A stretch of DNA of 64,000 nucleotides. Source: Corinectria fuckeliana (taxonomy: Eukaryota > Ascomycota > Sordariomycetes > Hypocreales > Nectriaceae). Position 1 is the first letter of the stretch, and the number at the start of each line of letters is the position of its first letter. Both the position numbers and the translations under genes were made by a program. Under the pieces are notes generated by a model. That model was not told the origin of the DNA, made no database searches, and saw only the letters and a program-made list of their open reading frames with translations. The stretch covers positions 248,001 through 312,000 of the forward strand of contig WPDH01000137.1 in NCBI GenBank assembly GCA_019137255.1, given 5' to 3'. Below, in pieces: positions 42,591-55,258 of the stretch.

Positions 42591-45452
42591 GATTGTCGAT
42601 GCTCAGAGCGATTTCCGATGACGACTATGGGACAGTCCGTCCAGCGACGGCCATTATCGCTCTAATATATCGAAAACCAGCTTCTGGAGTGCCAATCATG
42701 GAAAGCGAATCCCTGCGCCTGACCCATGGAGAACACGAGAAGTTGACACTGGAATACGAGCCATGCCAAGCCCAATCCCCTGCAAAGCCGAAAGGTGACA
42801 TCCCATGGATTTTTGTGTCCAGTGATGTTTCTATGGCCGGACAAGTGTGGCAAAAGAGACAACTCAAGCCTTGGCCTGTACATAGTATATTGCCAAGTCA
42901 AGAATCTCGACGTTTATTGTTTATACCATTCGAGTGGATGTTCTAGCCTACAAGCTCGACCATTGCCGACATTATCGCCCCGTTAAAGGGTCGCCTTTGT
43001 TTTATCGCGTGGCATCGTTGGTGGAGACTCCCCTTGCTTTTATTAGTTCTGTCCACAGATCGGCGCATGACGATTGATCATGTACATAGTCGGAACTCTC
43101 GGACCATTTCCTCATTCGTGGCATAACTTAACTTGGTCGCTCGTGCCCGAGGTGGCCTGGTGATATACGAAGTACATACATTGTCACTCAAATACAGCAC
43201 CCAAGGACTAAAAAGGTCAGCCAGTAACTTACCACAGGATAGTCTGCTGTATATGAGGCACTTACATGGAAACCAGGGCACTGGAACTCTGCCTACATAA
43301 CATGATATTATTAACTATCGCTACCTAGTAGATCGATCAAGTCATATTATCACACCATTCGCATAGTAAAGGGTGATGATGCTTCGATAATACTTTAACG
43401 CAAAGGGGAATTAATACGGTCAAGAGCAACCTTTTTACTCCTTGTGACCTGTTTGAATAATTCCTTCGGCCTGATCTTGACATGATCTACGAAGTACGTC
43501 TATCTATAATTGGAACGGTCCCTCCAACCCGTCTCTCGTGTCGCTTATCATCGTGCTTGGCGTACCAAATACTACGTCATTCCCTCTCCTAAGGCTCAGG
43601 ACCCTCTTTACTTTCTACCACGGCAAAGGTTCGTATCCGCTCGAATCTTCTGCATTTTTAGTAACCCAGAGCACTAAACCATGACAATGGAATTTCTATA
43701 GTTACATTATCAACATCTTATGCCTGCTAGCTTTTTCAACGTCAGACTTTCCCGTCGGTGCACTTCAATTCACTCTTACAGCACTAACTCCCAGCCCTCA
43801 CATAATATTTCCTAGCCTAGCATACGTCTTCTGCGTAATTAAGGTCCCTTGTATATCCAAAGGTGTATTGACTGTAGTATTGATAATTCATGCAAACTGG
43901 ACAGCAATCGCTCATTGTCGTTATGGACAGGCAGTGATCAAAGGCCAAGAATAATCCAACAAGTACACCATTTCCCAACTACCTCCGCCTTTGAAGAGGA
44001 CTGCGAGACAACAGGTACTACCCTCTAGGGGATTCTTATCGAACCGTCTCCGCACGACCCAACCCTTGTCAGATACTTGTCAAATAATTGTCCGACCGAC
44101 ATAGCTAAAGAAATCTTTACTGAACGTCTACCTCACATAGGGACGCCCGATCACGGAAGATGACCTCCCACTGCTCCCAAATCTGCTCATTGATCTGAGT
44201 AATTAGCTGATAAAAGACTAGAGGGTTGTTCTAGGGCTTCCGAGGTTAGATGCCTGGATTGCATGCTGTCATTTTCTATCGACTCACTTGACAACCTCAA
44301 AGGCAACCTTGATTGAACCACTTAGCATATTACAACTGATACTAACGCCAGAACCAATGTATGCCTCACATGTCAGATCCTTCCCCTGGTCAAGGGCCGA
44401 GGCTTGAGTAGCAGGATGAAGATGCACCACCAAGACATCCACCTTTTTTCAGGCCACATTGGCGATGAAGCCGACTGTGAAAAGTGGTGATTTTTGTCAT
44501 CTTACACCCTTCAAGTGTTATCACTCCATTCAGAGCGCCCTCGAATGTCTGATTTTGTTTAGCCCTGTGCTGGAAGCGCCCGCAGCATGCCAAGCATCAT
44601 CGGCCGCCGTGTATAAACTTGACACCAAGCCCTGCGGACTATTTTAAGTGGTCGGTACTGAGCGTATATTCTTTGCTACTTGCTTGACCGGGACGCCCAA
44701 AAGCCCCTAAATTCAGAGCCTAATTGTGAGTTTGCGATTAAAACGCTGAGCCGTCGACTCGACTCCTAATTCGAGAGTTCCCGGACCACACGAATTATGG
44801 CTTTCAATGCAAGGGACCTGCTCGCGACGTTTTAGGCTAGACGAGGAACCTGTTTTTGGGGTATGTGCATTCGTAGGCGCCGGAGCCCAACCTCTTTAAG
44901 GCATCGGGCTGATTCTCTGGCACGCAAAGAGATATGATGGTATTTCGATTTCGGGATTTTCACTTTACATACCTTGCGGCTGAACGCCTCGCCCTGTCCA
45001 TTTTTTGCCTCCTTATTTCAACAGCCAAATCATCAAGAGAGGTGAACCTGAACTTACTACTCCACGCCGACAGGTCTAAGTGGTCTAGGGTAGCAGATAC
45101 GAAGCTACTTTCGGGACCGCTAATGTGAATATGAAGCATTTACCTAGGCGGTAGAGCCTATCTTTAAGGCTTAATTTAATACTGCATCTTTGCAAGATTG
45201 TTGGTCCTCGTTATCATGATGTAAGCAAGGGGTATCGCGAGTCCCGATAATTGGGTGAGAGGTGAGGAAGTGGGACATGATGACACTAAGGATGACGATA
45301 CTTCGGATCGGATATATGGATGTATGGATATACGGCGCACTAATCACGGAATTATCCTCGAAGCGTTTTCCGATAACCGGATGAACTCTCAGGCCTTGAT
45401 ATATGTTCTATCTCAGACGAAGTAATCTTCCTAGAGCCGTCACCCATTCAAC
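42591..45452. other. Long intergenic region, no supported gene
   Basis: About 2.9 kb, AT-richer than its neighbours in places. I looked for spliceable frames on both strands and found only short fragments, such as a minus-strand stretch near 44130-44220 that is weakly coding-like. No family resemblance. Confidence 0.45.
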
Positions 45453-47085
45453 ATGATAGCCATGGAAAGAGACAAAGGTAAGTGCTCTCTTCAACTCTTC
45501 AACTACTAGAACTATACCTAATCCGAGTACAGAGCAAGGCCACGAACGTGGCAATGATGAGGCGTCCTTAGAAAACAACGCCGACATGAGCCCTGACGAC
45601 GAAGACTTGGCCCGGACAAAGTCTGTCGCCTCCATCGCCGAGACCTTTTCGCTACCACGCGAGATTCTCTTCATCTCGATCATCTGCATGGCTCAGTTCA
45701 TGACGCAGGGCGCCCTCGGAAACTGCCTCAACCTCTTGCACGTCGTGGGCGATTCATTCTCGCTCGACAACCCGGCAGAACTGAGCTGGTTGATCGCCGG
45801 CTACAGCCTGACCGTCGGCACCTTTATCCTTATTTTCGGACGAGTCGGCGATTTGTTTGGCTATAAGCGCATGTTCCTTATAGGGTTCCTCTGGTTCGCC
45901 GTCTGGTCCATGATCGCCGGCCTTTCTACCTATTCCGGCCACGTCCTCTTCATCTTCGCCAGAGTGTTCCAGGGCATTGGACCAGCCATCATCATGCCCA
46001 ATGCACTGGCGATTCTAGGGGCGTCGTATCGGCCGGGAGCAAGGAAAACCATTGCGTTTGCTCTCTTCGGGGCCTGTGCACCTGGCGGCAACGTGTTTGC
46101 CGCCGTGTTCGCCGCCCTTTTCGTCAACGGGCACGAAGACTGGTGGCCTTGGGCCTTCTACTCCTTCGCCATCGGCTTGGTTTTCATTGCTGCCGTGGCC
46201 TTCTTCATCATCCCCGATCCGCCTCACAAACTGTTGTCCGCAAACATGACCTGGCGAGAACTTCTGGACCAACTGGATCTTCTGGGTGCCACAACAGGCA
46301 TCACTGCGTTGGTCCTTTTCAATTTTGCCTGGAATCAAGCGCCAATTGTCGGCTGGGGAACGCCCTATGTCTATGTCCTCCTCATCGTCGGGGTAGCTCT
46401 TGTGCCGGTCTTTTTCTACATCGAGTTGCGGGTTGCGTCCTATCCTCTGATCCCCTTTGATACCCTGACTAGCGACGTGGGCTTCATCTTAGCCTGCGTA
46501 GCCTGTGGCTGGGCCGCCTTTGGCATTTGGATCTACTACACCTGGCAGTTCTTTCAGCTTCTACGAGGTGCATCGCCGCTTCTCACGGCTGCGTGGATGA
46601 GTCCTGTTGCTGTATCCGGCGCAGCAGCTTCAATGACGACCGCATGGTTGTTGCACTTCACACGCCCAGCTTTGGTGATGCTGATCGCTCTCACGTCATT
46701 CACAACGGGTACTGTGTTGATGATGACCGCTCCTGTGGGCCAGTCTTACTGGTTTCAGTCATTTTTTAGCCTGATTGTCATGACCTGGGGCATGGACATG
46801 TCGTTTCCAGCTGCGACTTTGATTCTTTCCAACTCCGTGAAGAGGGAGCACCAGGGCATTGCGGCAAGCTTGGTGAGCACGGTTGTCAACTACAGCATAA
46901 GTCTGGGCCTTGGATTTGCGGCGACGGTGGAAGTTCACGTTAACAATGGTGGCGAAACGAAAAGTGACTTGTTATTTGGCTACCGAGCAGCCTGGTATAT
47001 GGCGGTGGGTCTGGCTGGATTGGGACTTGGGATCAGCTTCGTCTACTTTTATAGAAGGGTACGGAGTGAAGGTATTATGAGATAG
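45453..47085 (+). CDS. MFS transporter, DHA2 family (drug:H+ antiporter type)
   Basis: Two exons, 45453-45477 and 45533-47085, give 525 residues. The tiny first exon supplies MIAMERDK and splices in phase to an acidic N-terminal tail (MSPDDEDLARTKS). About fourteen hydrophobic segments follow. DHA2 features include LSWLIAGYSLTVGTFILI, the motif GRVGDLFGYKRMFLIG, and RVFQGIGPAIIMPNALAILG in the antiporter motif C region. Fungal relatives include Atr1-like resistance proteins and ammonium or boron exporters. The substrate cannot be read from sequence. The second ATG at 45462 is an alternative start. No secondary-metabolite backbone gene lies nearby, so a detoxification or housekeeping role is more likely than cluster export. 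Confidence 0.87.
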
Positions 47086-47119
47086 AGCTGAGTGTTGGTA
47101 CTATAGAATATCTAGAGCC

Positions 47120-49712
47120 CTATTCTCCAACTTTTAGAATCTCAGCTGCTCGGAGCACGGCCTTTGCGCTCTTCCCAACCCACTCTTCAGCCTGAGTCAA
47201 GTTCCCTTGGTCCAAGCTGTCTTGGATCGCGGGGAAGACATCGGCCCCGTAGCCACTCTCCAGGCCGGGCGCACTCACCACGTTGTAATACGAGAACCTC
47301 CCCGGCAGCAAGCCAGCACTTGCAAACCCGCGGCTGAACTCGCGGTACCTAGAGTTGACCGTGGCCAGAAGCACGGTGTCGTTCAGCGCCAGTGCATGCT
47401 TGGCAACCGCAGAAATTCGGTCGGCTGCGGCCTCGAAAGCAGCGACTGCGTCGTCAAGAGAGCTTAGATCTACGTCGTACTCGGGGAATTTCTCCTCGAG
47501 CTCTTCTTGGAGATCCTTGAAGATGTCGCGTAGGGCAGAAGCTGCGTTGGGGAGGTCCCAGGGAATCAATGGGTCGTCGGCAATGTGGTACGTGAGAAGG
47601 GTTACAAACTGGCCCATGGCAGTGTGGAGATGGAACCCTGGGTCGGCGTACTCGGTCATCCAGCGGTAAGTATCGTAGAGACTATGCAACGCGATTAGAA
47701 TACATACCTAATCTCTGCGCCTGGGAAGCACGATTGAGCTCACCTATGATACGGGTAGACAGGGTCCTTTGGGCCAGGACCCCCTGAAATATCAATCTGT
47801 TGATGCGTGTTAGCCAATGACTGCTGCGAATTGCTGTGGAATTACCAGCTGCTTCTCCAAACACTTACGGAACTAATGCCGTTATGGTAGAATGCAGCAA
47901 AGTCGCTGCCACTGCCGAGTGGACCAATGACGCCTTCGGTGGAATTATACCATGCATCGTACAGCGTAGGGCCGGCGCCATATCCCTCTGGAAATATGAC
48001 TTTCTTCATTGTCTCAATGGCGATGGTTTGTATCTCTCCGGAACCCACGATCTCTGTTCGCGGCCCAGAGACAGCAGTGTCGACATTGATGTACGCAACT
48101 GTCTTACCAATGAGCTCAGGTAAGTGGTCTTCAACCCATTCCGTCGAGCCCATCAGGCCGAACTCTTCGGCATCCCACGAGGCAAGTATGCTACTCCCTG
48201 TCAGAAAACATTCGTGATGGGTAAAATGCTGAACGTCGTGGACTTACATGGTTCTCCTAGGTTTCCATCCCTGGTCGACCAGCTTGCCAAAGGCCTTGGC
48301 CATCTCGATGAGTATCGAACCACCAGAAACGGCGTCTGCAGCTCCTCCCGCGGTCCAGCCATCACGATGATTTCCAATAATGACAAACTCATCAGGGCTA
48401 GTACCATTGATTGAAGCCAGGATGTTATAGGCTGGCTCTAGTCTGCTGTCCATGAAGTTGACGAGGTTCAACGTGGCCCCTTGCGCAGGCCCACTACTGT
48501 AACTGACGTTTGAGAAGGCTCCTTTATAGCTGGTTCGGTTGGCTTCCTCGGCTGAGATACCATGCCCATCTAGAGCGTGGAGCAATTGTAGCCCGTCCCT
48601 CGGACTAATCGGAATAGACGGGATCTTAGGGCCGTAGGCGCTGATGTCGGCTCGTGGGGCATCTTTGGTCGACGCATAGCCAATAGTCGACGGATCACCA
48701 AACGAGAGGGAAGCCCATCGCATGCTACCTCTCTGAATAGCAGATGGGTGTCTAGCAGGGCCATCTGAAATAGCGCCAATATTAGTCCTCTCCGTGAACT
48801 CCCAGAAGCAGCTACGAACCTGGATATGGCAAATAACCATTCTCTTCCGTGATCTCGCCGTCTTCTAGGGGATCAGTGTACAAGATGGCACCAATCATAC
48901 CGTTGGCCTACACACGTCGTCAGTACGAGGGGAACCAGGAGATCAGTGCGTATTATTTGTCTATTCGGAAACATGCTCGCAGCACGTGAATGAATGTTGG
49001 AAGCCTGAATGGAACTGACCTCTGCGTTCTTGATCTTCACGCCGCGGTTGGTGCCGCCGTACTGAGCTAGAGCAATCTTGCCCTCCAAGATCACGCCGAG
49101 GTCTAGTAGACGCTTAAAGTCATCCCGAGTGCCGCGCCTAAGGGACCATTAACCGTCCGCGATGCCCGTGTGAAGCGGTCAATTCTCCGATACTTACCCA
49201 ACATAGACATACTCCGCGGTGACGTTTCCGCTGCCAGCGAGCGCATGGTATGCTGGCTTCTCATTAGAATTGGAGGTTTGGGGGTCGACTTCCAGTGGAT
49301 CCTCTAGCAATTGGGCCGAATGAAACGAACCGTCCGGCCGCTTCAACGTGAGAGAGCTCTCAGTTGGTTCAGTATACCAGATCCAATACTCGGTGACCCA
49401 AGACTCCCAGCCGAGATCAATCCATTTATTCTGCGTCCACTCAGCCTGGGATTTGTTATGGCCAGCAAGACGATACCCCGAGGTATAATAGAGCGACCAG
49501 TCCGCAATTGAGTTGTTGTCGAACGAATTGACGAGGATAGTCTCGGTGTCGGTTAAAACAGGAGGAAACTCCACGACGTCACGCTTGAGATGGCGACTGC
49601 GACCCTCCCGACTGTGGCGTCTGGCGAGAAGGCGCTCGGTCTCCGCCTTGTCGGGTAAACAAGCGTACACGCATGCAGCGGCAACGACGCAAGCCGACAG
49701 AAGCTTGGACAT
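47120..49712 (-). CDS. M28 peptidase, glutamate carboxypeptidase II-like
   Basis: Seven exons (49712-49198, 49137-49020, 48907-48820, 48764-48248, 48190-47869, 47796-47744, 47681-47120) give 724 residues. The start is the ATG giving MSKLLSACVVAAACVYACLP, a signal peptide or anchor. A PA-type insert (GVKIKNAEANGMIGAILYTD) precedes the catalytic domain. The co-catalytic zinc ligands are visible: His and Asp in GNHRDGW, the catalytic pair of glutamates in WDAEEFG, Asp in INVDTAVSG, and a late His in PYHSLYDTYRW. That last piece exists only after two introns are removed around a 53-bp exon. A transferrin-receptor-like dimerisation domain forms the C-terminus. Relatives remove glutamate or process peptides outside the cell or in the vacuole. 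Confidence 0.9.
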
Positions 49713-50395
49713 GATGTCCAAGGCAGGAGAGTGAAGCGTGATGCGATACTCGCTTGTGGTGCTATTGAAGAAGCGCTACCCTAGGATACTTCCCCAAGCA
49801 ACCTGGGTCTTTATTTATGGCTATTCTCCTGTGCTGAACTTCCGGCACAGTCAAGAAGCCGTCATTCAAGCACCACATAACGTGCGGGGATACAGGGTTT
49901 ACATCCTGGTCCCAAAGCATGATGACATCTACTTAATTAAGTGCTTATACCTCTTCACTGAGCCATATCCGGAAGAGGAATGTCAAATTAGACTTATAGC
50001 GTGAGGGGAAGATAAGGTGTGGCGCCATATGGTGTTAGTTTACTTGGCGTATTGAACGAGTACATCACCTTCCTACTTGGGCGCCTTTTCTCGCAATGAT
50101 CTTACCTCTTACCTCTGACGTTAAGTTTAGGATCGTCAAGGCTGGTAAGTTACATGTTACGTTGCACGATGCTGTGGGGGCCATATAAGCTAGGAATGGA
50201 TATCTTGTCAGTCAGTCATGTTTTTATAAAGGGATTCGGATCAACCGGGAACATAATGAACATTTATTGGCTACATTCCCGGGCCATCCGTTTTCCCACT
50301 GCCTGTGTATTGTATTCATTCCTTATCTACCACCCTCCTCGTGGCCTTGAAACCTATGTTGTCTCCATTACTGATGAACCCTTGTGGTAAGACGC
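49713..50395. other. Intergenic, no gene seen
   Basis: About 680 bp between the start of the M28 gene and the 3' end of the phosphoesterase pseudogene. No coding evidence. Confidence 0.55.
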
Positions 50396-52065
50396 TTACA
50401 ACTCGGCCTCGGCAGCCGTGGCGCTGACGTCTTCATCCCCAGCATCAGAGGGGCCAGCCACTACACCTTCTTTCACGGGTACTAACTCATCAACTTTCTC
50501 CCCAGAGTACTCCACCCGCTTCCACGTCTTCAAACTTCCAGTGAAAGCATCTAACTCCCAAACCCGCATTTGCCGGTGGTAGCGATTTTCGCCGTACGAG
50601 CAGTACCCTCCAAATCTACTGCCACCTCCGTAGCACAGCCAGGGGCCGATTTTCTGGTCAGCCTGCTGCAGCAGAGCGCAAAAATCATTGACGTGGTCGT
50701 GCCCACAGCCTACTGCCTGTATGCCTTCTTTGACTAACGCGTCGTAAAAGTGAGAGTTGACACTTGCTCCTTCGGTGGGTTCTCGCCGAAGGCCGCCGCG
50801 TATGAGGAGGCGGTCATCTGCAACTCAGGAAAAGGAATGTGCATCAATACTAGGGATGTATAGAAGAGCTGGTTGCTGTCGCGCATTTTCCGAAGCTCCT
50901 GGGCTGTTCTTGAAAACCAATCGATCTGGCTTTGCTTAGTCGGATCGTAGTCTGGGTCTTTGACTTCACTTGCTATCTGCCCGATGGAGTCGAGGAAATA
51001 CGGTGTGGATAGTGGGAACTGTGATGCTGGCGGAGCGGAGTTTGGAGGTAGTAGTTGCCGACGCCATCGACGTTGTCTGGGCCTGGCTGGAAAAGGCTGA
51101 AAGGGAGATCTTGAAGAATTGACATCTGTGCAGAGCCTGAAATGTTACTATTCAGCAGGAGTCCCGTTCATCGAGGGAGGTATCTCAACGTCCTATGGAC
51201 TGGGGCAGTGCTGGGTGGGCTGCTACTCACGCGATAATGCGTAGATACCCTCGGAATCATGATTCCCAAACACAGTTGCGTACGGGATTTCTCGCTTGAT
51301 CACAGGAGCAATCACCTTGAATGAAACAGACTGGGTGTCCAGGATGTCATGGTGAACTTGATCCTCAGTGAGGATGACGAGGTCTGGCTTCTCACCATCC
51401 AATATCTGTTCGACAAATTCCACAGTTAACAGATCAGCCTCGTTTTTAGGAAGAGGCTGGCCATTGGCATCAACGGCGTCGTTACACACGCTGACGCCAG
51501 TTACCATGTGCGTGTTAGAGATTTGAACAATCTTGAACTTGCCGTTTGGCCCAACCCGTAATAGTTCTCTTGGAGCGTCATCTGGTATTGGCGTGGCCTT
51601 GCCATGCCTCATAGTTAGTCTTGCGACTGGAACCTCAGGTTGAGCACCGTCTAGCCGGAGAGGTGATTGCATGATAGTCCATTGTGGTCGCGGGTCGACG
51701 GCGTCCACCCCGAAAAGAACATCGATAGCCGTCACGGACTGTTGGTTTTCATCGATGTAGTTGCTTCTTAGAATCAAGATGACGCCAGGTCAGCTCTTCC
51801 ATGCCCTGTCTGAGCCACCATCGCTAGGCATCTCTCCTGCTCTGATATCCACAACCACTAGGTCATCAGTAGTAAGCTTGTTCTCCTCTACCTGGACGAT
51901 ATATAGCCACGCAGTCTGCTGGGATTTGTGCAGGTATAGATCTTTGTCTATGAAGTGCCACGGCTGTTAGTTTAGCGCCGATGTGAAAAGGGCATTGCCA
52001 TCGCCAGGAGAGCAGAGGCGTATGGTCAGATCCGTGATGATGCTGTGAGTCTTGTTGGCCAACAT
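50396..52065 (-). pseudogene. Calcineurin-like phosphoesterase (Dcr2 type), degenerate
   Basis: The minus-strand frame from an ATG at 52065 can be followed to a stop at 50396, but it is broken. There is a TAA at 51967-51969, a TGA at 51790-51792, a 1-bp loss near 51035 and another near 50820. One intron (51137-51230) is still well formed. Recognisable family parts include an N-terminal Dcr2-like domain, KFKIVQISNTHM, LTEDQVHHD, YATVFGNHD, and AVGCGHDHVNDF. The metal-binding DLH of active enzymes reads NTH, and the usual TGDQ reads TEDQ, so the site was already altered. Dcr2-type phosphatases act in the cell cycle and unfolded-protein response in yeast. Four independent lesions make this a clear relic. 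Confidence 0.85.
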
Positions 52066-52912
52066 GTTGAAGGCGGAGGCTTTGCATATTTGAAGAATAG
52101 AGAAAGGAAAACTTTCGAGGCGAGCCTTGTTCTGTTTCTTTTTATAGCGTGAACATGTCGACACCACACTTTGCAGTGAATAACTGAAGGGATGTAAAGG
52201 GAAGGAAAGGAAACCATGTGAAAGAATGCAGGTGCGGGGTCAACGAACAACTGGCCGCATTCTTGGAAGAGGCACATTATAGAAGGGGTAGGAATTGATG
52301 GTAATGGAGGAGATTGTACTGCCGACATGGAATTTAGTTGCGGTATCGATCGACGAAAGGTTCCTGAGCCGTGAGTGTAGGTATCCTGTAACGTCAGACC
52401 TTCTACGGGCTGCCGGTGAAGCATCAAACATAAATAGAGAATCTTCCTTTCCCAAGGGACTGCTTATGGCTTGAAGCCATATCTAGTAGTGCCATCTCTG
52501 AGATGGTTTTTCTACTGTCTTGGGTTCAACATAGACCTGATACTATTTGCTGATGAAGGAATCAGCTGGGACGGAGAAACCCCACCAGTCTATCGTAATG
52601 CGGCTTCACCTCCAGCGTACACATGTGAGGAGTCACGGCGACGGAATCGGATGTAGTGCGTCATAAGATCCCCTACGTACCGATTTTCAATAGTAACCCT
52701 TTCCTATGGGTTAAACTGAGAAAGGTATATCACGCTCGTCATGGCGATGGAATCTTTGGTGACATAAACTTCAAAGAAGAGATATGACCAATCTTCTAGA
52801 ATATTAGAGTTACGCAAAGAAAGGTCTCTCCTTGTTTATACGAATGTCCGGGTGAATGCTGCGTTTTTTAAAGGGGTAATTCATTGCCAGCACAAGAGGC
52901 AGGAAGCTACAG
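52066..52912. other. Intergenic, no supported gene
   Basis: About 850 bp upstream of the phosphoesterase relic. Reading frames are short and unsupported. Confidence 0.5.
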
Positions 52913-53063
52913 CTAACAGACCAATGCTCGAAACACGCCTCGACGCGCGCGAAAATAGTGGTCTACGGCTGCGATGCATGGAGTGAAGAGGAGTGAGCAG
53001 CCGACGCCGGTGCATACCCCGAAGACGAGGAGAAATGCCAGTATTCTAAAGGGCGAGGCTTTG
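52913..53063 (-). pseudogene. Fragment of an MFS monocarboxylate-type transporter
   Basis: A 49-codon minus-strand stretch, ending at a TAG, matches the fourth membrane segment and following loop of fungal monocarboxylate-transporter-like MFS proteins. It reads LVFGVCTGVGCSLLFTPCIA and then AVDHYFRARRGV. Neither the preceding nor the following membrane segments could be found in any frame nearby, so only a fragment remains. Neighbouring sequence to 53430 is non-coding by eye. Confidence 0.55.
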
Positions 53064-53567
53064 CTAGTAAGAAGTCACGTAATTGCCTATTTAATAGCGG
53101 GTGTTTGATGGGTGAGCGGCTATATCTTTGCAGACACTTAACAGCATCAGATTAACTCCGATGCAGATACTTCCAACCAGAAGCAATCATTTAGGTACGT
53201 TTGACCTTCTCAGGACTGCATGCTAGTCTCCACGTTCTATAGCAGCCGCTGGACATACAACGGAAGATACGTTGCGACGAGAAACCGATAACCTGTGGAA
53301 ATTACGAAAGGAAAAGTGTTCCCTTCGGTGGCTATGATATCCGTCTCTGAGATGGTGGATGTGCGTGTATTTGTAAGCAGCTGCACCATGATGTGAGCAT
53401 GTTGCTGTCGATCCTCGGCACACTCGGAGCTTCGGGTGAACCATGCGGGTAGACAGATTATGACACGAGTTGCAATTGACGAAGAACTTGTACTTGATCA
53501 CATCTCTGCTCTGGGAGATCGAATCGCGCTGCTACACAAGCAAGCACCCTTCGAACTTCCAATCCCG
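53064..53567. other. Intergenic, promoter side of the alcohol dehydrogenase
   Basis: About 500 bp between the transporter fragment and the dehydrogenase. The dehydrogenase frame is open upstream from 53436 but begins there without an ATG, so extra N-terminal coding through an unseen exon remains possible. Confidence 0.45.
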
Positions 53568-54858
53568 ATGGCTAAAGAGACCTACCGCCGGGCGTTTGAA
53601 GAAGAAGGCAAAGGGCCCTTTGTCAGCTTTGGTTTGCCGTTTGAGGAGAGCGTCGAACGGCATGTGAGGGACACGTTCCGAGCCCAGCGTGTCTACGTCA
53701 TCGTCTCTGTGTCTCTCAATCGGGAGACGGACGCCTTCGATCGCCTCAAGGCTACGCTCGGAACCAAGTTCGTCGGCGCGCGGGTCGGCATGAAGCCTCA
53801 CACGTATTGGTCCGAGCTGCTGGAGGTCATCAAGCACGTCAGAGAAGTGGATGCGGATTTGCTCGTCACTTTGGGTGCAGGAAGCCTTACCGATGCGGCC
53901 AAGATTGTTGCCCTTGTAGGTTCTCATTAGTCGAGGCCTAATTCACATACTCCAAGAGTAGAACTGACTGGTGGTAAAAAAAAACAACCTCTAGGCCATT
54001 TCGAACGAGTCATCCACATTCAACGACTTGGAAAACCTGAGCCGCTGGGCAGACGAACCAGAGCGTATCAAGCCGCCGACATTGCCCATCATCAGCATCC
54101 CCACCTCACTCTCTGGCGGCGAGTATCAAGACATCGCCGGCGGAACCAACGACGAGACGAACGAGAAGCGCCTTTTCTCAGGTCCGACACGAGGCCCAGC
54201 GCTGGTGATTCTGGATCCCACACTGACGCTGACGACGCCTGAATCCGTGTGGCTATCAAGCGGCGTGCGCGCCATAGATCACTGCATCGAGGCTCTCTGC
54301 TCTCTGAAGGCAACTGAAACCACGGACAGAACCACCCCCGGTGCCGTACGGGGGCTCGTGGTTTCGTTGCTGCAATGCAAGAAGGACCGGAGCGACCTCG
54401 AGGCTCGCAGCCGCTGCCAACTCTTGGTCATCGCGGCTTCGCGGAGTATCTGGACAGCCCCGATGGGCGCGAGCCACGGCATCGGCCACCAGCTGGGACC
54501 GCTCGGAGTAGGGCACGGAGAGACGAGTTGTGTGCTTCTCCCGGCCGTCTGTAGGTACAACCTGCCTTCCAACGGGCATCGGCAAGAAAAAGCAAAGGAT
54601 GCCTTGCTGGATGCGCCAGAAGTACGGGAGCTTCTCGACAAGAGGAACGTTGACTGGTCTGACACTCAACTGGCGGACATCTTGCATGTTATCATCACTG
54701 AGCTGGGGTTGCCGCGGTCTCTTGGCGCTGTAGGCGTGAGAGAAGATGTTTTCGACAAAATAGCAGAGCATAGTCTTCGAGACAGGTGCTGTCAGACGAA
54801 CCCGATCCCGTTGGTGGATAAGCAGCAGGTTATGGACATATTGAAAAGCGCAGCTTAG
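53568..54858 (+). CDS. Iron-containing alcohol dehydrogenase
   Basis: Two exons, 53568-53915 and 53995-54858, around a 79-bp intron give 403 residues. The start at 53568 (MAKETYRRAFEEEGKGPFVS) is the first ATG that leads straight into the family's glycine-rich fold; the frame is open further upstream. Features are VSFGLPFEESVERHV, the nucleotide-binding VTLGAGSLTDAAKI, and the metal site with His residues in GASHGIGHQLGPLGVGHGET. This matches fungal Fe-ADH and maleylacetate-reductase-like proteins, which reduce or oxidise alcohols or aromatic-pathway keto acids with NAD(H). All expected ligands are present. The gene lies 3'-to-3' with phosphoketolase, and a metabolic link is possible but unproven. 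Confidence 0.85.
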
Positions 54859-55258
54859 GAGGAAGAAACTATTTGGGATCCAAGAATACAGACAGCTGCC
54901 TTCTGTAGATACAATTCTATACCTGTTTGCCTTGATGTAACAGGTATCTGGACGGCGAATGGCTGTGCAGGAGCGTCACACATCGGCGAGTAAACGCTCC
55001 AATATTGGCCCTCCTAGAGCACTCATGTAGACGTCAATGGTCAAATCATTTAGCATTAGAACGGTGCAAACGAGACTTTTTAGTTTCATTGCGATTCCGT
55101 ACGGGACGAATCGTCCCAAGGTCTGTCCTCTAGGCATCAAACTGACGCCCGACATCAACCGTACTCGTTAATATATATATCCCAAGGCAGCCTCGCCCAC
55201 TCCATCACCCGCGGCGGCAGTGAAGACTTTCCACATTAGGTCGCCGTGTTCCTGACTC
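54859..55258. other. Convergent 3' flanks
   Basis: 400 bp between the 3' ends of the alcohol dehydrogenase and phosphoketolase genes; no gene seen. Confidence 0.6.

Noticed and set aside
45453..47085. DHA2 transporter as part of a secondary-metabolite cluster
   Set aside because: No polyketide synthase, non-ribosomal peptide synthetase, terpene cyclase or similar backbone gene is in the window.
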